A DNA stretch of 64,000 nt from Cetobacterium_A somerae (lineage in GTDB: Bacteria; Fusobacteriota; Fusobacteriia; Fusobacteriales; Fusobacteriaceae): NCBI RefSeq assembly GCF_044784365.2, contig NZ_CP173065.2, one strand, 5' to 3'. How positions within the stretch are numbered: position 1 is the stretch's first letter; every line of letters starts with the position of its first letter. Below the pieces are notes generated by a model. The model saw only the letters and a program-made list of their open reading frames with translations. It was not told the origin of the DNA and did not search any database. A program made the translations under genes and the position numbers. Below, piece after piece: positions 35,295-45,045 of this stretch.

Positions 35295-36413
35295 TTATTT
35301 TACAATATAACTATTTAAAGCCTCTATAGTTTTAAATAACTCTCTTGTATCTAACTTTTCATTTACAGTGTGAACGCCTTCCATTCCCACTCCAATGATT
35401 ATTGAATTATAACCTTTTTCTGCAAATATATTACTATCTGAACCTCCACCTATAATTTGAAGTTCAGTAGCTATTCCCATACTCTCATATACCTTTGCAA
35501 ACTCCTTTGCAAATGCAAGATCATCTGTTGGTTTTAAAGTTGGGAATACACATATTTTTTCAAATAAAAATTCTCCACCTAACTTTTCAACACTATTTTC
35601 ACAAGCCTTCTCATAAGAGTTTAAAGTCTCAAATATAGATTCTAAAGAGTGTCCTCTAACCTCTCCTGTAACAACACAAAGATCAGCTACAACATTACTT
35701 GGAAACTCAGAGTGAATTGTTCCTAAATTTGAAGTTGTTAAAGTATCTATCCTTCCTATATTCATATTAGAGATAGCTACTCCTGCTAAAGTTATAGCAT
35801 TTATTCCCTTTTCAGGTTCAATTCCAGCATGAGCTTTTCTACCTTTAAAAGTGATTTTAAAATCATACTTACTTGGAGCGGTATGAGCTATTAATCCAGC
35901 TCTACCTGAGTTATCTATAACAATCATATTCTTTGCTGGAACCATATGAGCTGGAACTAAATTCCAATCTATATTTTTTGCTCCTAGCATTCCATTCTCT
36001 TCACATGGAGTTAATAAAACAAATACATCTTCATGCTTTGCTTCGCTCTCTATTAGGTTTTCTAAAACCTCTAATATAGCTGCAATACCAGCCTTGTCAT
36101 CTCCACCTAAAGTTGTAGTTTCATCAGTTTTTATAAAATCCCCATCTACAATTGGATTTATATTTGCACATGGCTCTACTACATCCATGTGAGCTGCTAA
36201 TGTAACTCCCTCTCCAGAAACATTTCCCTTTAATTTAGCAAATATTGTAGGAGCATTTCCACCATATTTTTTAAAACCTAAGTCTAAATATACTTCAAGT
36301 CCTAATCTCTCTAATTGTTTTACTAGGTACTCACTATACTCCTTTTCATTTAATGATGGAGAGTATATTTTTACCATATCTATAAAACTATTTATTACTC
36401 TCTCTTTTTTCAT
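35295..36413 (-). CDS. M20-family metallopeptidase (PepT-like)
   Basis: 372-aa zinc peptidase: LAAHMDVVEP (His75 and Asp77), TTLGGDDKAGIAA (Asp105), TPCEENGMLGA (Glu138/139), dimerisation segment GRKAHAGIEPEKGINAI, and the C-terminal IGGGSDSNIFAEKGYNSI. It resembles the tripeptidase T-like branch. Cytoplasmic, no signal peptide. Its ATG overlaps the stop of an upstream membrane-protein gene by one base, so import and hydrolysis of a peptide or N-acyl amino acid look coupled. The exact substrate is not known. Confidence 0.88.
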   Translation of the reverse strand: MKKERVINSFIDMVKIYSPSLNEKEYSEYLVKQLERLGLEVYLDLGFKKYGGNAPTIFAKLKGNVSGEGVTLAAHMDVVEPCANINPIVDGDFIKTDETTTLGGDDKAGIAAILEVLENLIESEAKHEDVFVLLTPCEENGMLGAKNIDWNLVPAHMVPAKNMIVIDNSGRAGLIAHTAPSKYDFKITFKGRKAHAGIEPEKGINAITLAGVAISNMNIGRIDTLTTSNLGTIHSEFPSNVVADLCVVTGEVRGHSLESIFETLNSYEKACENSVEKLGGEFLFEKICVFPTLKPTDDLAFAKEFAKVYESMGIATELQIIGGGSDSNIFAEKGYNSIIIGVGMEGVHTVNEKLDTRELFKTIEALNSYIVK

Positions 36414-37075
36414 TATCCAACCCTCTTTTCCATAAGTTTTTTAGCAAATAGTATACTTGAGAAAACTGATACTAATGTTATTAAAAACGCTGGTTTTCCT
36501 GGAATAAAGTTAACTAACTTTGTCATAGTAAACGATACTGCTAAAGCAAAAACTGCAACTTTTGGTGACTTTATTGCAAACTGTGCAAATACTCCTCCAA
36601 AAAGACCTGGTATAACTAGTGTCAATAGTGCCATAAAGCTTGGTGGTAATTGACTCAATAGAGCTTGTCCAGCTAAAACTGATAGTATTAAAAATACAAT
36701 ACCAATCCAGATAGAAACCCCTATTCCAATAGTTCCCATTATTGAACCCTCTTCAGTTCCTGCAGGACACTCAGAAGCTTCCTGAGCAGATATAGCAGCA
36801 GGTATTCTCATGTTTACAAGGTTTCCTGATAAGAATCCCATGTATAGTCCAGCTCTACCAACAATTGGATAATAACTAATTGGCTCACTAAAGTAGAAAG
36901 CTCCAGAAACAGAAGCTTGTGATATAGCTCCAGCAATTATTGCTGCTAATCCTGGATTAAATCCAAAGTAAAAAGTCATAATAAGTGCTGGTAAAAGAGA
37001 AGCTAAAAATCCTAAAACCATTGTGCTTCTTCCAATTTTTGTAACATCATCTATATATCTATTATAAATTCCCAT
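36413..37075 (-). CDS. Membrane protein, likely second subunit of a DUF5058-type permease
   Basis: 220-aa hydrophobic protein with about six helices (STMVLGFLASLLPALIMTFYF, AAIIAGAISQASVSGAFYF, IGIGVSIWIGIVFLILSVLAG, PSFMALLTLVIPGLFGGVFAQF, FLITLVSVFSSILFA). I know no function. It is sandwiched with overlaps or short gaps (16 bp upstream, 1-bp overlap downstream) between another membrane protein and an M20 peptidase. The two membrane proteins are of equal size and similar style, so a heteromeric permease feeding the peptidase is the simplest reading. Confidence 0.7.
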   Translation of the reverse strand: MGIYNRYIDDVTKIGRSTMVLGFLASLLPALIMTFYFGFNPGLAAIIAGAISQASVSGAFYFSEPISYYPIVGRAGLYMGFLSGNLVNMRIPAAISAQEASECPAGTEEGSIMGTIGIGVSIWIGIVFLILSVLAGQALLSQLPPSFMALLTLVIPGLFGGVFAQFAIKSPKVAVFALAVSFTMTKLVNFIPGKPAFLITLVSVFSSILFAKKLMEKRVG

Positions 37076-37091
37076 TTTTTACCCTCCCAAT

Positions 37092-37793
37092 TTATGCTGC
37101 TAAAAGCCCGATAGCTGCTCCACCAAACATAGCAAAAGTAAGTGCCCACTCTTTTAACCAAGCCATCTTCTCTCCTATTTTTAAGCAAACTACCATAATT
37201 ATCATTCCAGATATAGCTGCAATTGTTACATCAGGATTTGTATTAAACTTCATTAAGTTTCCAACGTTAAAGAATGCGAAAGACCCTAACATAGCTCCCA
37301 GTCCAACTGCTGGTAAAAGAGCTTTTCTTCCATTTGTTAATAATCCATTAACCTTATCCATCTTATGTGCAAATAGGAAAACGAAAACAATCCATCCCAT
37401 TGATCCTAATGCCATAGTCCAAAGTGCATTTGTAAATACAACTGGTAACATATTTGTTGAAAGCTCAGATCCCATTGCTTGAGCTCCAAAGTTTGCTGCC
37501 ATTGCCTCAAAGTTTGAACTTCCTATTAAACTTAATCTTAAAGTTGAAACTGGCGATCCCATTGTAACTAAAAGTGCTAGTAAACTTCCAACAACTCCTA
37601 GTGCTGGTCCAATACTTGCCATTGCACTAACTTTAATTCCCTTTGTTATTTTATCGTTAGATATCCCTAACTCTTTAGCTGTTGATATTGATTTTTTGAT
37701 AATTAACCCCGATTGAAGTAATACAATAATAATACCAAAAATAGCTGTTCCCCATATAATTGGGTGTGATGCATAGATCATATGCCCGTTCAT
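37092..37793 (-). CDS. DUF5058-like membrane protein
   Basis: 233-aa protein with about six hydrophobic helices, beginning HPIIWGTAIFGIIIVLLQSGL, with IKVSAMASIGPALGVVGSLLALLVTMGSPVSTLRLSLIG, FLFAHKMDKVN and LPAVGLGAMLGSFAFFNVG. The pattern (N-terminal helix followed by an SI(G)PALGV segment) recalls DUF5058 family proteins, whose function is not established. First gene of a three-gene operon ending with the M20 peptidase. A good promoter lies at 37847-37875. Confidence 0.68.
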   Translation of the reverse strand: MNGHMIYASHPIIWGTAIFGIIIVLLQSGLIIKKSISTAKELGISNDKITKGIKVSAMASIGPALGVVGSLLALLVTMGSPVSTLRLSLIGSSNFEAMAANFGAQAMGSELSTNMLPVVFTNALWTMALGSMGWIVFVFLFAHKMDKVNGLLTNGRKALLPAVGLGAMLGSFAFFNVGNLMKFNTNPDVTIAAISGMIIMVVCLKIGEKMAWLKEWALTFAMFGGAAIGLLAA

Positions 37794-37846
37794 AAATCCC
37801 TCCTAAAATGTCTTAAATAAGTCTCTAATTCTTGAAACACTTGATT

Positions 37847-37875
37847 ATAGTAGCATTTTGATTAAAAAATGTCAA
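37847..37875 (-). promoter_or_regulatory. Predicted promoter of the peptidase/permease operon
   Basis: On the minus strand TTGACA (37870-37875), a 17-bp spacer and TACTAT (37847-37852). Confidence 0.65.
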
Positions 37876-37919
37876 TATTATAAACATAAAAATCTCTTTA
37901 TGAAAAAAACAAATACTAA

Positions 37920-37952
37920 AAGGACAATATCATCCATTGATGATATTGTCCT
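37920..37952 (-). terminator. Terminator of the TRAP/uronate operon
   Basis: Long perfect stem AAGGACAATATCATC with its complement and a 4-base loop, 30 bp past the DctM stop. The T tract is broken, so termination may be partial. Confidence 0.7.
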
Positions 37953-37982
37953 TACTATTGACAAAAATCTTTTTATTTTAAT

Positions 37983-39287
37983 CTACTTAATTAACCCCAT
38001 TAATTTTGGTAGTGCTGTTGAAAGTTGAGGTACATAAACTACTAGTAATAATACTGCTATTATAACTGCATAGTACTTTACCATCTCTTTCATAACATCT
38101 TCCATTTTAAGTTTAGCAACTTTTACTCCAACAAACAGTGTATTTCCAACTGGTGGTGTAATATTTCCAATACATAAGTTAAATACTATGATGATTCCAA
38201 ATTGAACTGGAGTCATTCCAAAAGTTTTAACTATTGGTAGGAATATTGGTGTAAATATAAGAATTGCTGGTGTAACATCCATAAATGTTCCAATGAATAG
38301 TAAAAGTACATTCATTAGTAAAAGAATTAGATATTTATTATCAGAGATTCCTAAAATCATATTAGAAATAGCTTGAGGCACACCTGTGAAGGCCATTACC
38401 CATGACATAATTGTTGAAACTCCAATTAGGAAAACAATTATTCCTGTCATCTTTGCACTCTCTTCAAATATTTTAACTAACTGCTTTACAGTTATACTTC
38501 TATAGAAGAACATAGATAGTAATAAACTATATACAACTGCTACAACAGACCCCTCTGTTGGCGTGAATATACCTTTAATAATTCCACCAATAACAATAAC
38601 TATAAGTGCTAATGATGGTATAGCATCTACAAATGTAGCAAATACAACTGAAAACTTTGCTGCTGCCTTTCCTTTCATTCCTCTTTTCTTAGCTAAGAAG
38701 AAAGTTAAGATCATACAACCTAATCCCCAAAGTATTCCTGGAATATATCCAGCCATAAATAGAGCTGCAACTGATGTTCCTCCACTTACAAGCGAATAAA
38801 CAATTAGTGAGTTCGATGGTGGTATTAGTAGCCCTGTTGGTGCTGTTGAGATATTTACTGTAGCACCTAAAATTGGGTCATACCCTTCCTCTTTTTCCAT
38901 AGGTAAAAGTATTCCACCCATAGCAGCACAAGCTGCAACTGATGATCCAGAGATAGCTCCAAACATCATATTTGCTAAGATATTTGTTTGCATAAGTGAT
39001 CCAGGTACTCTTCCAGTTAAAGACTGAGCAAAAGATACCAGTTTCTTAGCTATTCCACCTTGATTCATTATATTTCCAGCTAAGATAAAGAATGGTATAG
39101 CTATAAGTGTAAAGTTTGATATTCCAGAAAATATTCTTTGAGCTCCTGTAATAAGTGTGTTATCAAAAGCTAAAGATGGTAATATAGCTAATATAGAAGA
39201 TATTCCTATACTTATAGCTATTGGGAATCCTAAAATTAGTGTAACTATCAGCACACTAAACATAATTAGAGCTGTTGTTAAAACCAT
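37983..39287 (-). CDS. TRAP transporter large permease subunit (DctM type)
   Basis: 434-aa membrane protein with about 12 helices and the DctM signature GGIAKKLVSFAQSLTGRVPGSL, then IPPSNSLIVYSLVSGGTSVAALFMAGYIPG, GIFTPTEGSVVAVVYSL and the terminal LCIGNITPPVGNTLFVG. It forms the sodium-driven channel of a TRAP system. The DctQ gene ends 2 bp before its ATG, and DctP precedes that. Location in front of uxuB-uxuA-uxaC makes a hexuronate (glucuronate or galacturonate) the likely cargo. Confidence 0.93.
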   Translation of the reverse strand: MVLTTALIMFSVLIVTLILGFPIAISIGISSILAILPSLAFDNTLITGAQRIFSGISNFTLIAIPFFILAGNIMNQGGIAKKLVSFAQSLTGRVPGSLMQTNILANMMFGAISGSSVAACAAMGGILLPMEKEEGYDPILGATVNISTAPTGLLIPPSNSLIVYSLVSGGTSVAALFMAGYIPGILWGLGCMILTFFLAKKRGMKGKAAAKFSVVFATFVDAIPSLALIVIVIGGIIKGIFTPTEGSVVAVVYSLLLSMFFYRSITVKQLVKIFEESAKMTGIIVFLIGVSTIMSWVMAFTGVPQAISNMILGISDNKYLILLLMNVLLLFIGTFMDVTPAILIFTPIFLPIVKTFGMTPVQFGIIIVFNLCIGNITPPVGNTLFVGVKVAKLKMEDVMKEMVKYYAVIIAVLLLVVYVPQLSTALPKLMGLIK

Positions 39288-39289
39288 TT

Positions 39290-39769
39290 TTACATCTCCT
39301 CCTTCAGTTTCTCTAAAATATCCTTAATATTTAGTAAAGAGTATATACAGATTATAACTCCAGATATTGGAAGTACTGCATATATATACCCCATAGATAT
39401 TCTAAGAGCAGGAGTAGTTTGTGTCATAGTAAGAGCTGTAATTGCTGATCCACCTCTCACTAAAACTCCAAGTGAAAATAGAAATATTACAAGCTCACTT
39501 AAAACTCCTAGTAGACTTTGAGTTTTATTTGTAAGTTTCTCCACAAAGAAAACCATTTTCATATGGTCTCTCTTTCCAAAGATATATGCTGCTGCTAGCA
39601 TTGCCATCCAAGCAAATGAGTAAGAGATTAACTCCTCAGAAACTGTACTTGGTGATTTAAAAATATATCTTGATGAAATTTGATAAGTTCCCATTAAAGT
39701 CATGAATGCAAATAGTGCCACACAAGTTCCTAGTAAAACTTTATCCAAACCTTTTCTTATGTTATTCAT
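39290..39769 (-). CDS. TRAP transporter small permease subunit (DctQ type)
   Basis: 159-aa protein with four membrane helices and the family segment SEELISYSFAWMAMLAAAYIFGKRDHMKM (W and F-x-W core, GKRDH). It anchors the large subunit. Overlaps the DctP gene by 8 bp upstream and is 2 bp from DctM downstream. Confidence 0.92.
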   Translation of the reverse strand: MNNIRKGLDKVLLGTCVALFAFMTLMGTYQISSRYIFKSPSTVSEELISYSFAWMAMLAAAYIFGKRDHMKMVFFVEKLTNKTQSLLGVLSELVIFLFSLGVLVRGGSAITALTMTQTTPALRISMGYIYAVLPISGVIICIYSLLNIKDILEKLKEEM

Positions 39770-40790
39770 TCTCTTTTCCTCCTGTCATAGACTTTCCAAC
39801 TTCTTGAATCTTCTCATATATTGGAACTAATTTAGGATTTGATGTCATTACCTCTTGGTGTAGTGGTAAAACTCTCTCTTGGAACGGTAACACCTCTGGA
39901 TAGAAGAACTGTACGTTCATCTCCTCTTTAGCTTGTTTAATAGATTTCTCTACAGAATCTCCCCAAGCATCTCTTTGAACTCTTGAGATTATTTGGAATC
40001 CTTTATCAAAAACCTCTCTCTCCTCTGGTGAAAGATTACTTAAAAATCTCTCATTTCCAATAACTATATCAGGTACCATCTGGTGCATGTTGTAAGAGTA
40101 ATACTTAGCAACTTCACCATGTTTGTTACTTGTTACAGCTAACTCGTTATTTTCCGCTCCATCTATAACGTTTTGTTGCAGTGCTGTATAAACTTCTCCA
40201 AACCCCATTGGAGTAGCTGATCCACCAAATAGTTGCATCATTCTAATATTAGAAGCACTCTGTTGAACTCTAATTTTTAACCCTTTTAAATCATCTGGAG
40301 TAAGTATTGGTTTTTTAACTGTATAGAAGTTTCTAGTTCCAGCATCTAACCAAGCTACTGCTTCAAATCCAGATTTTTTTGTAGATTTAAATATTGGATC
40401 TACAATCTCTTTATCATCCATAACTGCATGATAGTGCTCTGGACTTGTAAACAGATATGGTAAGTTAAAGATTTGATATATATCTTCAAAACTCTCTAAT
40501 ATTGCATTACTTGCAACAGTAAAATTAATAGCCCCTGTTTGAGTTAACTCAACTGTATTTACTTGAGAACCTAAAAGCTCATTTGGAAATATTTGAACAT
40601 CATACTTATCACCAAGATTTTCCTCTATGTACTTCTCAAAAGCAAGCAGCCCTATGTTAGTAGGGTGATCTGCCGCTTGGTTGTGTGATACTCTGATGAT
40701 TTCTTTTCCATTTCCTTTATTACAAGATGTAAAAAGAGCTCCCATGACAATTGCCATAGTTCCCATTAAAACCTTTTTCATTATTCTCAT
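39762..40790 (-). CDS. TRAP transporter substrate-binding protein (DctP type), lipoprotein-like
   Basis: 342-aa periplasmic receptor. The N-terminal segment MRIMKKVLMGTMAIVMGALFTSCNKG contains a lipobox-like LFTSC. Family features: RVSHNQAADHPTNIGLLAFEKYI, IFPNELLGSQVNTVELTQTG, KGLKIRVQQSA (the arginine that binds the carboxylate) and GEVYTALQQNVIDGAENNELA. These receptors bind carboxylated sugars, and the operon context points to a uronate. RBS AAAGGGAG precedes the ATG. Confidence 0.92.
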   Translation of the reverse strand: MRIMKKVLMGTMAIVMGALFTSCNKGNGKEIIRVSHNQAADHPTNIGLLAFEKYIEENLGDKYDVQIFPNELLGSQVNTVELTQTGAINFTVASNAILESFEDIYQIFNLPYLFTSPEHYHAVMDDKEIVDPIFKSTKKSGFEAVAWLDAGTRNFYTVKKPILTPDDLKGLKIRVQQSASNIRMMQLFGGSATPMGFGEVYTALQQNVIDGAENNELAVTSNKHGEVAKYYSYNMHQMVPDIVIGNERFLSNLSPEEREVFDKGFQIISRVQRDAWGDSVEKSIKQAKEEMNVQFFYPEVLPFQERVLPLHQEVMTSNPKLVPIYEKIQEVGKSMTGGKENE

Positions 40791-40817
40791 CTTTCTATCT
40801 CCCTTTAATTAAGATTC

Positions 40818-42422
40818 TTATTTTGCCTCTAAATACTTGTGTAAAGTATTTCTAACTGCATCCTCCCCAGATAGCATTTCTACAAAATAATTTTCTATTA
40901 ATTCTGAAAGACCAACTTCTTCTAAGTTAACTCCAAAGATTCTATCATTTGTAAGCACAGTTTTTAGTTGCCCTTTGTAGCTCTCAGGTTTTCCAAACTC
41001 AATCCCTACTAGCTGTTCTTTAAGCATCTCTAACATTGGGTCATTACTAATTGATCTCTCTAATCCCTTATCATCCACTCCTAAAAGGTATCTAAACCAC
41101 CCAGCTAACACTAGTGGAATATATTTTAATGATTTAACATCTAAATTCTCATCAGCCATGTATGACTTAATAGTCTCTCCAAATCTGATAGCTATCTTTT
41201 GAGATGTATCTGTAGCTATTCTTTCAGGTTGATCTGGAATATATGGATTTAGGAATCTCTCATCTATAACCTCATCTATAAAGGCCTTTGGATCGATTAT
41301 CTTTGGACTTTCAACAACTTTTAAAGCCTCATTATAACCAACCTCTTTTATTAATCTGTTTAAATCCTCATCACTTGCAGCATCATAAATTGATTTCTTA
41401 TTTAAGATACATCCAAATATTGCAAGTGTTGTATGTAGTGGGTTTAAACATGTAGTTACTTTCATTTTTTCTGTTTTCTCAACAGTTTCTCTATCTGTTA
41501 AAAATACTCCAGCTGCCTCTAGGTTTGGTCTTCCATTAGGGAATTTATCCTCAACTATAAAGTACTCTGGTATTTCAGCGTTAACAAAAGGAGCCACAAA
41601 GCTGTTTCTATTTGTAATAACTGGTGCCATATCCTCAAATCCTAACTTCTCTAAAGAGATTTGTACCTCTTCAGCTGGTCTTGGAGTGATTTTATCAATC
41701 ATAGTCACAGGGTAAGATACTTTAGACTCATCTTTTAAATATGCTAAGAACTCATCTTCAACATATCCATTAGTGTTCCAAGCAGTAGCTATCTCTAAAA
41801 CAGCTGCCTTTATTTTATCCCCGTTTCCAGAACAGTTATCCATACTTACTAAACTTATTGGTGTTCCATTAGTTTTAAATCTTGAGTAAAGTAGCTTTGT
41901 AATTAAAGCCATTACATGCTTTGGTGAAGTAAATCCGTTTTTGAAATCCTCTAATATAACTCCAAAATAGTTTCCTGAAGGATCCTTTAAGTTATATCCC
42001 TTTTCAGTTATTGTAAAACTAATCATCTGAAGTGAATCTTTTTTTACAATCTCCTCTAAAGTTTTGAAGTTCTCATCAGTAGCTTTTATCGACTCAACGA
42101 TACTACCAATAATCTCATTTTGGAAATCTCCATTTTTATTTAACGTCGTTAAGATAGTTAAATTGTCAAATGGTGTGTAAGCTTTATCAATGATCTCAGT
42201 GTCAAAGCTCTCAGCTACAATAATCCCTGTATTCTCTAGATTTTTTTCAATTAAAACTTGTTGTACTTTCCCCATGTATGCTCTAAAGATATTTCCAGCA
42301 CCAAAGTGTAACCACTTTGGCGTTTTTAAAGTTTCTTCTTTTACTGCTTCAATATCATATTTTGGTACTATTACCCCTAATGAACCATCTATGTTTTTTA
42401 TATCCTTTAAGTTTAATTTCAT
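40818..42422 (-). CDS. uxuB: D-mannonate oxidoreductase (fructuronate reductase)
   Basis: 534-aa polyol dehydrogenase-family enzyme: KWLHFGAGNIFRAYMG (nucleotide-binding start), SFTITEKGYNL, SLVSMDNCSGNGDKIKAAVLE, SYPVTMIDKITPRPA and TCLNPLHTTLAIFGCIL. It reduces D-fructuronate to D-mannonate with NADH. Operon order on the minus strand is uxaC, uxuA, uxuB, TRAP, with gaps of about 26-28 bp. Recognised with confidence from motif and context. Confidence 0.93.
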   Translation of the reverse strand: MKLNLKDIKNIDGSLGVIVPKYDIEAVKEETLKTPKWLHFGAGNIFRAYMGKVQQVLIEKNLENTGIIVAESFDTEIIDKAYTPFDNLTILTTLNKNGDFQNEIIGSIVESIKATDENFKTLEEIVKKDSLQMISFTITEKGYNLKDPSGNYFGVILEDFKNGFTSPKHVMALITKLLYSRFKTNGTPISLVSMDNCSGNGDKIKAAVLEIATAWNTNGYVEDEFLAYLKDESKVSYPVTMIDKITPRPAEEVQISLEKLGFEDMAPVITNRNSFVAPFVNAEIPEYFIVEDKFPNGRPNLEAAGVFLTDRETVEKTEKMKVTTCLNPLHTTLAIFGCILNKKSIYDAASDEDLNRLIKEVGYNEALKVVESPKIIDPKAFIDEVIDERFLNPYIPDQPERIATDTSQKIAIRFGETIKSYMADENLDVKSLKYIPLVLAGWFRYLLGVDDKGLERSISNDPMLEMLKEQLVGIEFGKPESYKGQLKTVLTNDRIFGVNLEEVGLSELIENYFVEMLSGEDAVRNTLHKYLEAK

Positions 42423-42448
42423 CTCAAATCTCCTTTTGTTAATAACTA

Positions 42449-43495
42449 TTACTTTAACTTAGAAAGAGTCTCCCAAATTCCTGTTATATAACTTGCTCCT
42501 AAAGCTCTATCATATAATCCGTATCCTGGTTTTCCTGTTTCTCCCCAAATCATTCTTCCGTGATCTGGTCTTAAATATCCATCAAAGTTATTCTTATGAA
42601 GTGCTGCCATAATCTTAACTATATCTAATGATCCACACCCTGAGTAGTGAGCTGACTCTTCAAAGCTTACTCCATCCTCAAGAAGTTTTACGTTTCTTAC
42701 GTGCATAAAGTGGATTCTTCCCATTGCACTGTACTTATCTACTAATCTCTCCATGTTGTTGAAGTTAGCACATCCTAATGATCCTGTACAAAGAGTTAAT
42801 CCGTTGTACTTACTATCAACTAGACTTAAGAATCTATCAACATTTTCCTCACATGTTATGATTCTTGGAAGTCCAAAGATTGGCCAAGGTGGATCGTCCG
42901 GGTGAATAGCCATTTTTACATCAGCCTCTTCAGCTACTGGAATAATCTCTTTTAAGAAATACTCTAAATTAGCCCAAAGTCCCTCTTGTCCTATACTTTT
43001 ATATCCTGCAAATAGCTCTGCTAACTGCTCTTTTGTGTAACTTGAATCCCATCCTGGTAGTGATAGGTTACTATTTAATGGATCTAACGCATCAACTTGG
43101 TCCTTATAGTAAACAAGTGCTGTTGAACCATCCTCTAACTCTTTATCTAACTGTGATCTAGTCCAGTCAAATACAGGCATGAAATTATAACATATAACTT
43201 TAACTCCTGCAGCTCCTAAGTTTCTTATGTTCTGCTTGTAGTTTGCTATATACTCATCTCTTTTTCCAATACCTAACTTTATATCTTCATGTACTGGTAC
43301 ACTCTCTATAACATCAAATTTTAATCCAGCTTTTTCAACTGTCTCCTTTAAAGCTAATATCTTATCCATTGGCCAAACTTCTCCAACAGGAACATCATAT
43401 ATAGCTGTTACAATACTATCCATTGTTGGAATCTGCTTTATGTACTCCAGTTTTACTGGATCAGATTCTCCATACCATCTAAATGATAATTTCAC
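42449..43495 (-). CDS. uxuA: Mannonate dehydratase
   Basis: 348-aa TIM-barrel enzyme converting D-mannonate to 2-keto-3-deoxy-gluconate. It begins MKLSFRWYGESDPVKLEYIKQIP and shows the UxuA features VICYNFMPVFDWTRSQ, MAIHPDDPPWPIFGLPRI, TLCTGSLGC, IHFMHVRNVK and YLRPDHGRMIWGE (metal-binding His, Cys and Asp residues). The length is normal for the shorter bacterial form. The KDG kinase and aldolase that would finish the pathway are not in this window. Confidence 0.95.
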   Translation of the reverse strand: MKLSFRWYGESDPVKLEYIKQIPTMDSIVTAIYDVPVGEVWPMDKILALKETVEKAGLKFDVIESVPVHEDIKLGIGKRDEYIANYKQNIRNLGAAGVKVICYNFMPVFDWTRSQLDKELEDGSTALVYYKDQVDALDPLNSNLSLPGWDSSYTKEQLAELFAGYKSIGQEGLWANLEYFLKEIIPVAEEADVKMAIHPDDPPWPIFGLPRIITCEENVDRFLSLVDSKYNGLTLCTGSLGCANFNNMERLVDKYSAMGRIHFMHVRNVKLLEDGVSFEESAHYSGCGSLDIVKIMAALHKNNFDGYLRPDHGRMIWGETGKPGYGLYDRALGASYITGIWETLSKLK

Positions 43496-43523
43496 TTTCT
43501 CCTCCTTAAAATATCTATATTAA

Positions 43524-44927
43524 TTAAATTTCTAACTTAAAGTAGTTCTTTGCATTGATAAAACAGATCTCTTCAATCATTGCTTTTAAGATCTCCTCAT
43601 CATATGGAACCTCTCCATCCTCTACCCAAGTTCCCACTAAGTTACAAAGTATTCTTCTGAAGTACTCGTGTCTTGTGTAAGATAGGAAACTTCTAGAGTC
43701 TGTAAGCATTCCTACAAATCTTCTTAAAAGTCCCAGTTGAGATAGAGCTGTCATTTGACGAATCATTCCATCCTTTTGATCGTTAAACCACCATCCAGAT
43801 CCAAACTGAATCTTTCCTGGAGTATCACTATTTTGGAAGTTACCAATCATAGTTCCAAGAACTTCATTGTCCTTTGGATTTAAACAGTAAAGTATTGTTT
43901 TTGGAAGTTTTCCATCTACATCTAAACTATTTAATAACTTTGATAAAACCTCTCCATAGTTATTATCTGCTATTGAATCAAAACCAACATCTGCACCTAG
44001 TTTTTTAAACATTCTTTCGTTGTTATTTCTAAGAGCACCCATGTGTAGTTGCATTCCTAAATCATTTTTGTAATAAATCTTTCCAAGAGCTAAGAAGATC
44101 TCAGTTTTATAAATATCTGCTTCCTCTTTTGTTAAAGTCTCTCCTGCTAATCTCTTAGCGAAGATTGCCTCTATTCTATTCTCAGTATCTCTTCTATAAA
44201 AAGGTGCCTCTAAACTGTGGTCAGTTACAACACAACCATTTTCTACGAAGAACTCCACTCTTCTCTCTAAAACCTCTACTAGTTTTTTGAAAGAGTCTAT
44301 CTTTTCATTTGAAACAGTTTCTAATTTTTCTAACCAGATTAGGTAATCATCTTTTTCTAAATAGATGGCCTTATCAGGTCTGAAAGTTGGAAGAACTTTT
44401 ACTTTAAAGTTCTCATCCTTTAAAATCTCTTGATGAAACTCTAATGTATCAGCAGGATCATCTGTTGTACAAAGTGCCTTTACATTTGATCTCTCTACAA
44501 GTCTTTTAGCTGTAAACTCACTTGTTTTTAAAAGCTCATTAGCTTTGTTCCAGATGCTCTCAGCAGTCTTTCTATTTAATACCTCTTCTATTCCAAAGAA
44601 TCTCTTAAGTTCTAAGTGAGACCAGTGGAAAAGTGGGTTTCCATAAGCGTATTCCATAGTTTCTGCAAAAGCTAAGAACTTCTCATAGTCAGTTGCATCT
44701 CCTGTAATATACTTTTCATCTACACCATTTGATCTCATAGCTCTCCACTTATAGTGATCTCCATAAAGCCAAATCTGTGTTATATTTTCATAGCTTTTAT
44801 TCTCAGCTATCTCCTTTGGATTAAGGTGACAGTGATAATCGAATATAGGCATTTTTTCTGCATATTCATATAGTTTTTTACTTACATCATTTTTTAATAA
44901 AAAATCTGAATCCATAAATTTTCTCAT
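43524..44927 (-). CDS. uxaC: Glucuronate isomerase
   Basis: 467-aa amidohydrolase-fold isomerase that converts glucuronate to fructuronate and galacturonate to tagaturonate. Signature: MPIFDYHCHLNPKEIAENK, SNVKALCTTDDPADTLEFH, LQLHMGALRNNN-type segment (MQLHMGALRNNNERMF), and RFVGMLTDSRSFLSYTRHEYFRRILC near the end. First gene of the operon. Its promoter carries a TTGTATGCAA box right after the -10, probably bound by the GntR protein at 45108-45803. Confidence 0.95.
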   Translation of the reverse strand: MRKFMDSDFLLKNDVSKKLYEYAEKMPIFDYHCHLNPKEIAENKSYENITQIWLYGDHYKWRAMRSNGVDEKYITGDATDYEKFLAFAETMEYAYGNPLFHWSHLELKRFFGIEEVLNRKTAESIWNKANELLKTSEFTAKRLVERSNVKALCTTDDPADTLEFHQEILKDENFKVKVLPTFRPDKAIYLEKDDYLIWLEKLETVSNEKIDSFKKLVEVLERRVEFFVENGCVVTDHSLEAPFYRRDTENRIEAIFAKRLAGETLTKEEADIYKTEIFLALGKIYYKNDLGMQLHMGALRNNNERMFKKLGADVGFDSIADNNYGEVLSKLLNSLDVDGKLPKTILYCLNPKDNEVLGTMIGNFQNSDTPGKIQFGSGWWFNDQKDGMIRQMTALSQLGLLRRFVGMLTDSRSFLSYTRHEYFRRILCNLVGTWVEDGEVPYDEEILKAMIEEICFINAKNYFKLEI

Positions 44928-44958
44928 TTAGAAACTCCTTCAAATCTTTTTGTATTAG

Positions 44959-44968
44959 TTGTATGCAA
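44959..44968. promoter_or_regulatory. Operator candidate at the uxaC promoter
   Basis: TTGTATGCAA, one base from a perfect palindrome, immediately downstream of the uxaC -10. A similar TTGTATTCAA is at 45880-45889, upstream of the GntR gene. Confidence 0.55.
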
Positions 44969-44970
44969 GT

Positions 44971-44999
44971 ATGATAACCAATCTTTTAGAATTTGTCAA
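44971..44999 (-). promoter_or_regulatory. Predicted promoter of the uronate operon
   Basis: On the minus strand TTGACA (44994-44999), a 17-bp spacer and TATCAT (44971-44976). Confidence 0.7.
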
Positions 45000-45045
45000 T
45001 ATATTTTTTTGTTCTATTTCAAGAGTTTAGTGTTCTATTTTAAAC

